Positions 10,763 through 18,827 of a stretch of 64,000 bases of DNA are shown piece after piece. Position numbers and translations under genes: made by a program. The notes beneath the pieces are model-generated. The model saw nothing but the letters and a program-made list of their open reading frames with translations. It was not told the DNA's origin and made no database searches. Source of the DNA: Pseudomonas sp. S31. Lineage in GTDB: Bacteria > Pseudomonadota > Gammaproteobacteria > Pseudomonadales > Pseudomonadaceae. Position 1 is the first letter of the stretch. The number at the start of each line of letters is the position of its first letter. The DNA is taken from positions 25,197-89,196 of the forward strand of contig NZ_JACVVE010000028.1 in NCBI RefSeq assembly GCF_016648105.1, read 5' to 3'.

Positions 10763-11728
10763 TCAAGGCGCGCTGGCGACCTTGGCGGGGGGAGTCCAGA
10801 TCACGTCCTTGATGCTCAATGGCTTGGGAATCAGCTTGAGCGCCTGGAAGGTGTCGGCGATTTTCTGTTGCGCGGTCACCACCTCTGGGGTCAGCGGCGC
10901 GGCGCCGTAGCCCTGGCGTTTGACCGAGGTCAGGGTGATGTCGGCCGGCAGGCCCAGCAGCGGCGCGACCTGGTCAGTGACCTGCTGCGGATTGGCCTGG
11001 GACCACTCGCCGACGGCGCGCACTTCGTCGATCAACGCGCTGATCACGGCTGGGTGCTGGGTCGCGTAGTCGCGGGTGGCGAGGTAGAACTGGTGGTTGT
11101 CGACCAGGCCCTGGCCATCGCGCAGGGTGCGGGCTTGCAGCTGCTGTTCGGCGGCGGCCTGGTACGGGTCCCAGATCACCCAGGCATCGACGCTGCCACG
11201 CTCGAACGCGGCGCGGGCGTCGGCCGGGGGCAGGTACACCGGCTGGATGTCACTGTATTTCAAGCCGGCATCTTCCAGGGCTCGCACCAATAAGTAGTGC
11301 ACGTTGGAGCCTTTGTTGAGCGCCACTTTCTTGCCCTTGAGGTCCTTCACCGACTGAATCGGCGAGCCCTTGGGCACGAGGATGGCTTCACTGTGCGGTG
11401 CTGGTGGCTCGTAGGCCACGTACAGCAGGTCGGCGCCGGCAGCCTGGGCGAACACTGGCGGGGTCTCGCCGGTGACACCGAAGTCGATCGAACCGACATT
11501 GAGCCCTTCGAGCAGCTGCGGGCCGCCGGGGAACTCGGTCCATTGCACCTGGATGCCCTGCTCGGCCAGGCGTTTTTCCAACGAGCCCTTGGCCTTGAGC
11601 AGCACCAGGGTGCCGTATTTCTGATAACCGATACGCAGGCTTTCGGCCTGGGCTTGGGTAATGGCGCCGAAGGACACAGCCGCCGCAAACAGGGCGACCA
11701 GACCGCGACGCAAGAAGACTGTGCGCAT
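10763..11728 (-). CDS. ssuA: Aliphatic sulfonate-binding periplasmic protein
   Basis: A 321-residue solute-binding protein with a Sec signal peptide (positively charged MRTVFLRRG, hydrophobic core, cleavage near TQAQA-ES). The mature fold is the NMT1/SsuA type (LRIGYQKYGTLVLLKAKGSL; TGETPPVFAQAAGADLLYVA). It delivers alkanesulfonates to SsuBC. The protein has no Cys and no Met apart from the initiator. I start at ATG 11728, where the signal peptide begins; a longer in-frame reading upstream lacks one. Confidence 0.95.
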   Translation of the reverse strand: MRTVFLRRGLVALFAAAVSFGAITQAQAESLRIGYQKYGTLVLLKAKGSLEKRLAEQGIQVQWTEFPGGPQLLEGLNVGSIDFGVTGETPPVFAQAAGADLLYVAYEPPAPHSEAILVPKGSPIQSVKDLKGKKVALNKGSNVHYLLVRALEDAGLKYSDIQPVYLPPADARAAFERGSVDAWVIWDPYQAAAEQQLQARTLRDGQGLVDNHQFYLATRDYATQHPAVISALIDEVRAVGEWSQANPQQVTDQVAPLLGLPADITLTSVKRQGYGAAPLTPEVVTAQQKIADTFQALKLIPKPLSIKDVIWTPPAKVASAP

Positions 11729-11822
11729 GGCGCTCTCCTGTGCGAATGGGGTTCGGGTTGCACCTGCTTGCCTCGTTGTCGGGCGAGTAAGGTGGATGAC
11801 GCGATGAAACGGTTGGACTGGG

Positions 11823-12416
11823 TCAGATACTCCAGCGAGCACTGATCAGGCGTTCATTGAGCAAGCCGGGGGCCACCGGCCGTGGCCTGCGGGCCAGGGC
11901 CAGGTGGAAGGTCTCCAGCGAGTCCTGCAGGCGCTCTTCCAGAGCGGGTGCCAGCTGCGCAGGCTTCGCGCCTTCTCCATAGGCGATCTGGCTGTCGTCG
12001 GCGAAGATCCCTTGCAGGGTCTCCTGCGCCTTGAGTGCCGACAGCACGGGTTTCAACGCGTAATCCACCGCCAGCATGTGGGCGATGCTGCCGCCGGTGG
12101 CGATCGGCAGCACGATCTTGTGTACCAGGGCCCGCTCGGGCAGCAGGTCGAGCAGGGTTTTAAGGGCGCCGGCGAACGACGCCTTGTAGACCGGGGTGGC
12201 GACGATCAGGCCATCGGCCTGCGCCACCAGTTGCTGGAAATGCTGCACCTGCGGGCTGTCGAAGCGTGCGTGAAGCAGGTCTTCTGCTGGGAAGTCACGT
12301 ACCTGGAAAGTCACCACCTCGACCCCACGGTCCTGCAGCCACCGGCGCGAACGCTCGAGCAGCACGCCGGAGCGTGAACGGGAACTTGGGCTACCACCGA
12401 TTGAGACGACCAGCAT
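11823..12416 (-). CDS. ssuE: NAD(P)H-dependent FMN reductase
   Basis: A 197-residue flavodoxin-fold reductase that supplies FMNH2 to SsuD. The N-terminal flavin phosphate loop GGSPSSRSRSG and the TPVYKASFAGALKTLLDLLP segment are typical of SsuE/MsuE. It is the first gene of ssuEADCBF. The 94 bp between it and ssuA include the ssuA ribosome binding site. It has one internal Met and no Cys. Confidence 0.94.
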   Translation of the reverse strand: MLVVSIGGSPSSRSRSGVLLERSRRWLQDRGVEVVTFQVRDFPAEDLLHARFDSPQVQHFQQLVAQADGLIVATPVYKASFAGALKTLLDLLPERALVHKIVLPIATGGSIAHMLAVDYALKPVLSALKAQETLQGIFADDSQIAYGEGAKPAQLAPALEERLQDSLETFHLALARRPRPVAPGLLNERLISARWSI

Positions 12417-12536
12417 TGCAGCGCTTCCTTGTGTGTTGGTGAGGTGACATTACCAGTCTGTTTATATATCTAGAAATCATATTTTTTCATTTGGTTATTC
12501 CATTTCAATCATCTTCATGGGATTTGTCTCAGCCAT
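12417..12536 (-). promoter_or_regulatory. AT-rich upstream region of the ssu operon
   Basis: About 120 bp that are sharply AT-rich compared with the neighbouring genes, with a run containing TATATA and ATTTTTTCAT read on the plus strand. This is where the sulfate-starvation promoter and a CysB site would be expected. I could not define boxes with certainty. Confidence 0.45.
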
Positions 12537-12560
12537 AAAAAAGGGCCGTCGAAACGGCCC
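12537..12560 (-). terminator. Rho-independent terminator of lsfA
   Basis: On the minus strand GGGCCGTTTCGACGGCCC is followed by TTTTTT. The GGGCCGT stem and four-base loop form a textbook terminator 40 bp after the lsfA stop, insulating lsfA from the ssu promoter region. Confidence 0.9.
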
Positions 12561-12600
12561 GAAATCCCTGCTATGGCTAAGAGCAATGCAACGAGGATGC

Positions 12601-13239
12601 TTAACGATTGGGCTGCGGGGTCAGGCGCAGGTAGGGTTTGACCGCGCGGTAGCCTTTGGGGAAGCGCTGCTTGATCTCATCCTCGTCCTTCAGCGAAGGC
12701 ACGATCACCACGTCGTCGCCGTCCTGCCAGTTGCCTGGCGTGGCGACCTTGTAGTTGTCGGTCAGTTGCAGCGAGTCGATCACCCGCAGGATTTCGTTGA
12801 AGTTGCGCCCGGTACTGGCCGGATAGGTGATGGTCAGGCGCACCTTCTTGTTCGGGTCGATGACGAACAGCGAACGCACGGTCAGGGTGTCGTTGGCGTT
12901 GGGGTGGATCAGGTCGTACAGGTCGGAAACCTTGCGGTCGGCGTCGGCGATGATCGGGAAGTTGACCACGGTGTTCTGGGTCTCGTTGATGTCATCGATC
13001 CACTTGTGGTGCGAGTCGACCGGGTCTACCGACAGGGCGATGGCCTTCACGCCGCGCTGGGCGAAATCGTCCTTGAGCTTGGCGGTCAGGCCCAGCTCTG
13101 TGGTGCATACCGGGGTGAAGTCGGCGGGGTGGGAAAACAGCACGCCCCAACTGTTGCCGAGCCATTCGTGGAAACGGATCTTGCCTTCGCTGGATTCCTG
13201 CTCGAAGTCGGGGGCGATGTCGCCGAGTTTGAGGCTCAT
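12601..13239 (-). CDS. lsfA: LsfA, one-Cys peroxiredoxin
   Basis: A 212-residue Prx6-class peroxiredoxin. The peroxidatic cysteine is Cys45 in SHPADFTPVCTTELG, and there is no other Cys or internal Met in the whole protein, so it is truly one-Cys. The long C-terminal domain (RNFNEILRVIDSLQLTDNYK, TPGNWQDGDDVVIVPSL) is typical of the Prx6 class. LsfA is known as a sulfate-starvation-induced peroxiredoxin in pseudomonads and probably protects against oxidative stress from flavin oxygenases or low thiol levels. The start at 13239 matches the conserved N-terminus MSLKLGDIAPDFEQ. It lies between oprE and ssu in the same orientation, with its own terminator. Confidence 0.95.
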   Translation of the reverse strand: MSLKLGDIAPDFEQESSEGKIRFHEWLGNSWGVLFSHPADFTPVCTTELGLTAKLKDDFAQRGVKAIALSVDPVDSHHKWIDDINETQNTVVNFPIIADADRKVSDLYDLIHPNANDTLTVRSLFVIDPNKKVRLTITYPASTGRNFNEILRVIDSLQLTDNYKVATPGNWQDGDDVVIVPSLKDEDEIKQRFPKGYRAVKPYLRLTPQPNR

Positions 13240-13359
13240 GGGGTACGGCTCCTGTGCTGTGTTCTGGCTTATGGGTTGAATGTGCCTGCTTTCTGATAAA
13301 AACAAAAAGAATAAATAATGATTTATTTATAATCTTAGGTGATATGAAATCGCACGCAC

Positions 13360-13392
13360 AAAAAAGCCTCGCTCTAGGCGAGGCTCTTTTTT
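13360..13392 (-). terminator. Terminator after the OprE-like porin gene
   Basis: GCCTCGC and GCGAGGC pair around a short loop and are flanked by A/T runs on both sides, so it could work on either strand. It lies just after the porin stop and upstream of lsfA. The adjoining sequence up to 13320 is AT-rich and should hold the lsfA promoter. Confidence 0.88.
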
Positions 13393-13403
13393 GCAGCTAC
13401 GAC

Positions 13404-14717
13404 TTACAGGAAGCTGTAAGTGTAGTTGACGATGAAGCGGGTTTGGTCCTGGTCGGCGGACGACTCTGGACCTTCGCCACGGTACACGCCTTGGCGCAGG
13501 CTGAAGCCCAGGCCTTTGAGGGCGCCCTGCTGAACGGTGTAGTCGATGCGAGCATCGCGCTCCCATTCGTCGTAGGTGCCATGGCCCGACTTGTAACGAA
13601 TGTCGTCACCGCGCAGGTAGGCGATGGACGCCTTCAGACCCGGCACGCCCAGACCTGCGAAGTCATAGGAGTACTGACCGAAGGTAGTGTTCTCACCCGC
13701 CTTGGCGAACTGGTTGATCATGCTATCGGTGAACAGGTAGAAGCTGGCACCACCAGCGCCTTCGTCAACCAGGCTGCCTTGGTTCAACCAGACGAAGCCG
13801 CCGTCGTCGCTGACCTGCTGGTGGCCGACCATCAACGCGTGGCTACCCAGGGTATAGGTGAACATGGCGGACCAGGTCTTGTTGTCGACCTCGCCGGCGT
13901 TCTTGGCGTAACCGCTGTTGTTGTTGAAGATGTAACCAGCCTGGCCGTTCTTGCCGTCGCTGCTGCTATCGAAGTAGCGCAGGTCGGTCTTGAACGATTG
14001 GTCGTCAGCGATCTTGAAGACGTGGGTAGCGCCCAGGAAGTGCTGCTTGTAGAAGTCTTCCAGGTTCGAGTAGTAGTACTGCAGGGTCAGGTCTGGAGTG
14101 AGCTTGTAGTCCAGGCCGCCGTAGCGGAACTTGTTGCTCTCCTGGGTACCACCAGCGACCGACAGGCCGGTGCGGTTGCTCGAGGCACGACCCATGGCGT
14201 GGGTCAGCTGACCGGCGTTGATGGTCAGGTTGTCGATTTCCTTCGACTGGATGGTGCCACCCTCGAAGGTTTGTGGCAGCAGACGACCGTCGTTGGCAAC
14301 CAGGATCGGCAGGTTCGGTGCCAGGGCACTACCGAAGTGCACTTCGGTCTTCGAGAAGCGAGCCTTGGCATTGGCGCCCAGACGAGCCCACTGGCCTACA
14401 GCCGAGCCATCGGAATCGCTTGGGAAGAAGCTGCTGTTGTCCGGGTGCTTGCCACGGCCACCATCGAGGTGGATACCCCACAGGGCCTGGGCATCGACAC
14501 CGAAACCAACGGTGCCTTCGGTGAAGCCGGAGATGTAGTCGAGCTTGAAGCCCTGACCCGATTCACGGTTGTCAGCGCCGCCGTCACGGTTGTCACCGTT
14601 GAAGTACATGGTGCGCGAGCTGATAGAGAGTTTGCTGTCTTCGACGAAACCAGCAGCGCCTGCTTGTTGGGCGAGAACCCCCAGTGCCACGGCGAGAGCC
14701 AGGCTGGACTTGTACAT
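13404..14717 (-). CDS. oprE: OprD/OprE-family outer-membrane porin
   Basis: A 437-residue outer-membrane beta-barrel with signal peptide MYKSSLALAVALGVLAQQAGA-A. The mature start GFVEDSKLSISSRTMYFNGDNR is the OprD-family hallmark, followed by alternating amphipathic strands and a terminal aromatic (VNYTYSFL). Substrate-specific porins of this family admit small organic anions and amino acids. Its place between tau, lsfA and ssu suggests organosulfur entry, but this is inference. There is no Cys and a handful of Met. The OprE name rests on sequence resemblance and neighbourhood. Confidence 0.88.
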   Translation of the reverse strand: MYKSSLALAVALGVLAQQAGAAGFVEDSKLSISSRTMYFNGDNRDGGADNRESGQGFKLDYISGFTEGTVGFGVDAQALWGIHLDGGRGKHPDNSSFFPSDSDGSAVGQWARLGANAKARFSKTEVHFGSALAPNLPILVANDGRLLPQTFEGGTIQSKEIDNLTINAGQLTHAMGRASSNRTGLSVAGGTQESNKFRYGGLDYKLTPDLTLQYYYSNLEDFYKQHFLGATHVFKIADDQSFKTDLRYFDSSSDGKNGQAGYIFNNNSGYAKNAGEVDNKTWSAMFTYTLGSHALMVGHQQVSDDGGFVWLNQGSLVDEGAGGASFYLFTDSMINQFAKAGENTTFGQYSYDFAGLGVPGLKASIAYLRGDDIRYKSGHGTYDEWERDARIDYTVQQGALKGLGFSLRQGVYRGEGPESSADQDQTRFIVNYTYSFL

Positions 14718-15221
14718 GTTTTGCTCCTCTACGTTCTAATTTTTGTGCGTCTCAGGCGGCAAGGTCTTCTGCCCCGCTCACCGTGGATTGGCGATTTAGC
14801 CTTAAAAGGTGGCCGCTTAGTCAATACATTTCTAAACGTTACACGACTTTGGTCTAAAGCCGCCCCCTGCGCTACAGGATAATGACAATCCTATAAATCC
14901 AAAATGACCGTTTTATGAATTTCTAAGATTTTTGCGGAATAAGGTAGGAACCTTCACTGCAAAAAGTTGTATCGGCGACGCTAATCATACCTTTAGGTTA
15001 TTTGCAAACGTTTGCCGATGAGCTATGCAAAATCCCCTTCGCTAAAGCGGCTAAAGCGTAGCACTGGATCCCAGACTCACCACTCAGCCCTTCTGCGCCT
15101 CTCTGCGTCGGGCTCAGGCTTTTGCCTCCTAAGCTAATTCTAAAAAGTTATTTATTTCTAATTTCTTAGATCATTTAGTCTTCTCGCCATCCATCACACC
15201 TTGCCTGACGAGAGGTTCTCC
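14718..15221. promoter_or_regulatory. Divergent control region between porin gene and tauA
   Basis: A 504-bp gap without a gene. The middle and right parts (about 14880-15000 and 15130-15180) are strongly AT-rich, with tracts such as TTATTTATTTCTAATTTCTT, and stand out from the GC-rich genes. Both oprE and tauABCD must be driven from here. Sulfate-starvation control by CysB is likely by analogy. No exact operator could be assigned, and no coding or RNA gene is seen. Confidence 0.5.
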
Positions 15222-16193
15222 ATGATCCCGCACGCTCCGCTGCGCCTGTTCGCCGCCCTGACCCTCGCCAGCGCCAGCTGGTTGGCCCATGCCGCCGACC
15301 TGACCGTCGCCTACCAGACCACCGTCGACCCGGCCAAGGTCGCCCAGGTCGATGGCGACTACGAAAAAGCCAGCAAGGTCAGCATCGACTGGCGCAAGTT
15401 CGACAACGGCGCCGACGTGATCACCGCCGTGGCCAGTGGCGACGTGCAGATCGGCTACCTCGGCTCCAGCCCGCTGGCCGCCGCTGCCACCCGCAAGCTG
15501 CCGGTCGAGACCTTCCTCATCGCCACCCAGATCGGCGCCGGCGAAGCGCTGGTCGCCCGCGACAGCATCAAGACCCCACAAGACCTGGTCGGCAAGAAAG
15601 TCGCCGTGCCGTTCGTCTCCACCGGGCACTACAGCCTGCTGGCCGCGCTCAAGAGCTGGAACATCGACCCGTCCAAGGTGCAGATCCTCAACCTCGCGCC
15701 GCCAGCGATCATCGCCGCCTGGAAGCGTGGCGACATCGACGCCACCTACGTCTGGGACCCGGCCCTGGGCGTGGCCAAGGAAAACGGCAAGGTGCTGATC
15801 ACCTCGGGCGAACTGGCCGAGAAAGGCGCGCCGACCTTCGATGCCTGGATCGTGCGCAAGGACTTCGCCGCCAAACATCCAGACGTGGTCAAGGCCTTCG
15901 CCAAGGTCACCCTGGACGCCTATGCCGACTACCGCAACGACCCCAAAGCCTGGCTGGCCAACCCAGACAACGTCGCCAAGCTGGCCAAGCTCTCCGGCGC
16001 CAAACCCACCGACATCCCGGTGCTGCTGCAGGGCAACGTCTACCCGCTGGCCGCCGACCAGGCCAGTGCACTGGGCGCGCCGACCACCCAGGCACTGACC
16101 GACACCGCCACCTTCCTCAAGCAGCAAGGCAAGGTCGAGGCGGTGCTGCCGGACTACTCGCCATACGTCAGCGCCAAGTACCTGCCCAACTAA
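15222..16193 (+). CDS. tauA: Taurine-binding periplasmic protein
   Basis: A 323-residue solute-binding protein. The signal peptide is MIPHAPLRLFAALTLASASWLAHA, cleaved before ADLTVAYQTTVDPAKVAQ. The mature protein has the TauA/SsuA fold with VASGDVQIGYLGSSPLAAAA and YVWDPALGVAKENGKVL. It captures taurine for TauBC. Apart from the initiator it has neither Met nor Cys. It is the first gene of tauABCD. ATG 15222 is chosen because the signal peptide begins there. Confidence 0.95.
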   Translation: MIPHAPLRLFAALTLASASWLAHAADLTVAYQTTVDPAKVAQVDGDYEKASKVSIDWRKFDNGADVITAVASGDVQIGYLGSSPLAAAATRKLPVETFLIATQIGAGEALVARDSIKTPQDLVGKKVAVPFVSTGHYSLLAALKSWNIDPSKVQILNLAPPAIIAAWKRGDIDATYVWDPALGVAKENGKVLITSGELAEKGAPTFDAWIVRKDFAAKHPDVVKAFAKVTLDAYADYRNDPKAWLANPDNVAKLAKLSGAKPTDIPVLLQGNVYPLAADQASALGAPTTQALTDTATFLKQQGKVEAVLPDYSPYVSAKYLPN

Positions 16194-16217
16194 CATCGCA
16201 ATCGACCGGAGCCAGCC

Positions 16218-17012
16218 ATGGCCTTGCTTGAACTGGAGCGCATCAGCGCACAGTACCCCGGCACCGACGCCCCGGTGCTGACCGACATCGACCTGAGCCT
16301 GGGGCCGCGCCAGTTGCTGGTGGCCCTGGGGCCGTCCGGCAGCGGCAAGACCTCGCTGCTCAACCTCATCGCCGGCTTCGTCGCCCCCAGCGCCGGGCGC
16401 ATCACCCTCGACGGCGTGCCGGTGCAGGGCCCTGGCGCCGAACGCGGCGTGGTGTTCCAGGACGATGCCCTGCTGCCCTGGCAGAACGTGCTCGGCAACG
16501 TCGCCTTCGGCCTGGAGCTGGCTGGCGTGCCGCGTGCCCAGCGCGAGGCCAAGGCCCGCGAGATGCTGGCCCTGGTCGACCTGCAGGGCTTCGGCGAACG
16601 GCGCATCTGGCAGCTCTCCGGGGGCCAAAAGCAACGTGTCGGCCTGGCCCGCGCCCTGGCCGCCGACCCGCGGGTGCTGCTGATGGACGAGCCGTTCGGC
16701 GCCCTCGATGCCTTTACCCGCGAACAGATGCAGGAGTTGCTGCTGCAGGTCTGGCAGCGCACCGCCAAGCCGGTGTTCCTGATTACCCACGACATCGAGG
16801 AAGCGGTATTCCTCGCCAGCGAGCTGGTACTGCTGGCACCCAACCCCGGCCGCGTGGTCGAGCGCCTGCAACTGGACTTCGGCCAACGCTATGCCACCGG
16901 CGAATCGGCGCGGGCGATCAAGTCCGATCCGCGCTTCATCGAGACCCGCGAGCACGTGCTGGCCCGGGTGTTCTCGCAACGCCAGGCCAGCCGCCAACAG
17001 GAGCACGCATGA
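16218..17012 (+). CDS. tauB: Taurine ABC transporter ATP-binding protein
   Basis: A 264-residue ABC ATPase with Walker A GPSGSGKTS, signature QLSGGQKQRVGLARAL, Walker B VLLMDEPFGALD and H-loop LITHD. It energises taurine import. A GGAG site precedes the ATG 24 bp after tauA. It overlaps tauC by four bases. Confidence 0.94.
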   Translation: MALLELERISAQYPGTDAPVLTDIDLSLGPRQLLVALGPSGSGKTSLLNLIAGFVAPSAGRITLDGVPVQGPGAERGVVFQDDALLPWQNVLGNVAFGLELAGVPRAQREAKAREMLALVDLQGFGERRIWQLSGGQKQRVGLARALAADPRVLLMDEPFGALDAFTREQMQELLLQVWQRTAKPVFLITHDIEEAVFLASELVLLAPNPGRVVERLQLDFGQRYATGESARAIKSDPRFIETREHVLARVFSQRQASRQQEHA

Positions 17013-17848
17013 GCAGCATCGACCTGCCTGTCGCCGGCAAGCGCGACGCCCATGGCCAAGGGGTCGTGAAACCGCGCCGGCCACTGCCGACCCGCTGGAT
17101 CAGCGCCCTGACCCTGGCCGCCCTGTTGCTGGCCTGGTGGCTGGTGACTGCTGCCGGCTGGATCGAACCGCTGTTCCTGCCCTCGCCCGGCGACATCCTG
17201 GCCCGGGCCTGGACCCTGCTCACCCAGGGCTACATGGACGCCAGCCTGTGGCAGCACCTGGGCGCGAGCCTCGGGCGCATCGGCCTGGCCCTGGTCGCCG
17301 CGACGCTGAGCGCCATCCCGGTGGGCATCGCCATCGGCTACAACCGCGTGGCCCGCGGCATCCTCGACCCGCTGATCGAGTTCTATCGGCCGATCCCGCC
17401 GCTGGCCTATCTGCCGCTGATCGTCATCTGGTGCGGCATCGGCGAGCTGTCCAAGGTGCTGCTGATCTACCTGGCGATCTTCGCCCCGATCGCCATCGCC
17501 ACCGCCACCGGCGTGCGCACCGTCGACCCGGCCAAGCTGCGTGCAGCGCAGTCGCTGGGTGCAACCAAGGCGCAGCTGATCCGCCACGTGATCCTGCCCA
17601 GCGCCCTGCCCGACATCCTCACCGGCATCCGCATCGGCCTGGGCGTGGGCTGGTCGACCCTGGTCGCCGCCGAGCTGATCGCCGCCACCAGCGGCCTGGG
17701 CTTCATGGTCCAGTCAGCGGCGCAGTTCCTGGTCACCGACGTGGTGGTGCTGGGCATCTTGCTGATCGCCCTGATCGCCTTCGCCCTGGAGATGGGCCTG
17801 CGCGCCCTGCAACGCAAGCTGGTGCCCTGGCACGGGCAGAGCCACTGA
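17009..17848 (+). CDS. tauC: Taurine ABC transporter permease
   Basis: A 279-residue inner-membrane permease. A polar N-terminal stretch of about 25 residues is followed by six helices. The EAA loop is AQSLGATKAQLIRHVILPSA, and SGLGFMVQSAAQFLVTD near the end is typical of TauC. The ATG overlaps the tauB stop. Confidence 0.94.
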   Translation: MSSIDLPVAGKRDAHGQGVVKPRRPLPTRWISALTLAALLLAWWLVTAAGWIEPLFLPSPGDILARAWTLLTQGYMDASLWQHLGASLGRIGLALVAATLSAIPVGIAIGYNRVARGILDPLIEFYRPIPPLAYLPLIVIWCGIGELSKVLLIYLAIFAPIAIATATGVRTVDPAKLRAAQSLGATKAQLIRHVILPSALPDILTGIRIGLGVGWSTLVAAELIAATSGLGFMVQSAAQFLVTDVVVLGILLIALIAFALEMGLRALQRKLVPWHGQSH

Positions 17849-17897
17849 ATTCCTGTTGACCACGCCAGCAGCCTGGCGCCTGATTGAAGAGACCGAC

Positions 17898-18731
17898 ATG
17901 AGCCTGACCATCACCCCCCTCAGCCCGGCGCTCGGCGCACAGATCAGCGGCGTGGACATCAGCCGCGACATCACTGCCGAACAGCGCGATGCCATCGAAC
18001 AAGCGCTGCTCCAGCACCAGGTGCTGTTCTTCCGCGACCAGCCGATCGACCCGGAGCAGCAGGCGCGCTTCGCCGCCCGCTTCGGCGACCTGCATATCCA
18101 CCCCATCTACCCCAACGTGCCAGAAACGCCTCAGGTGCTGATCCTCGACACGGCAGTCACCGACGTGCGCGACAACGCCGTGTGGCACACCGACGTGACC
18201 TTCCTGCCAACCCCGGCGCTGGGCGCGGTGCTTAGCGCCAAGCAGTTGCCGGCCTACGGCGGCGACACCTTGTGGGCCAGCGGTATCGCCGCGTTCGAAG
18301 CCTTGTCGGCACCGCTGCGCGAAATGCTCGACGGCCTGACCGCGACCCACGACTTCACCAAGTCGTTCCCGCTGGAGCGCTTCGGCACCACGCCCGAGGA
18401 CCTGGCGCGCTGGGAGGCGACGCGGCGCAACAACCCGCCGTTGTCGCACCCGGTGGTGCGCACGCATCCGGTGAGCGGGCGCAAGGCGTTGTTCGTCAAC
18501 GAGGGGTTCACCACCCGCATCAACGAGCTGAGCGACTGGGAAAGCGAGGCACTGCTGAAATTGCTGTTCGCCCATGCCACACGGCCGGAGTTCAGCATTC
18601 GCTGGCGCTGGCAGGAGAACGACGTGGCGTTCTGGGACAACCGCGTGACCCAGCATTTCGCGGTGGATGACTACCGGCCGAACCGGCGGGTGATGCATCG
18701 GGCGACCATTCTGGGGGATGCGCCGTTCTGA
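17898..18731 (+). CDS. tauD: Taurine dioxygenase
   Basis: A 277-residue Fe(II)/2-oxoglutarate dioxygenase that hydroxylates taurine, releasing sulfite and aminoacetaldehyde. The iron ligands lie in VWHTDVTF (His and Asp) and TQHFAVDDY (His); the 2-oxoglutarate-binding Arg follows in RRVMHRAT. The start at 17898 fits MSLTITPLSPALGAQISGVD, the conserved family N-terminus; a start 42 bp upstream is less likely. Last gene of tauABCD, ending before a REP pair. No Cys and two internal Met. Confidence 0.95.
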   Translation: MSLTITPLSPALGAQISGVDISRDITAEQRDAIEQALLQHQVLFFRDQPIDPEQQARFAARFGDLHIHPIYPNVPETPQVLILDTAVTDVRDNAVWHTDVTFLPTPALGAVLSAKQLPAYGGDTLWASGIAAFEALSAPLREMLDGLTATHDFTKSFPLERFGTTPEDLARWEATRRNNPPLSHPVVRTHPVSGRKALFVNEGFTTRINELSDWESEALLKLLFAHATRPEFSIRWRWQENDVAFWDNRVTQHFAVDDYRPNRRVMHRATILGDAPF

Positions 18732-18746
18732 TGGGCTTTTTCTGCA

Positions 18747-18818
18747 CCGGCCTCTTCGCGGGTAAACCCGCTCCTACACGGGCATCTGTAGGAGCGGGTT
18801 TACCCGCGAAGAGGCCGG
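18747..18818. repeat. REP inverted pair between tauD and betT
   Basis: CCGGCCTCTTCGCGGGTAAA and its inverted partner form a near-perfect long hairpin between two convergent genes; it ends ten bases before the betT stop. A probable bidirectional terminator. Confidence 0.9.
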
Positions 18819-18827
18819 CCCAGGCTG

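Noticed and set aside
13254..14882. A 542-codon open frame antisense to the porin gene
   Set aside because: It is a mirror of the OprE-type coding sequence; the low-complexity Val/Ala/Gly-rich product has no recognisable fold or ribosome binding site.
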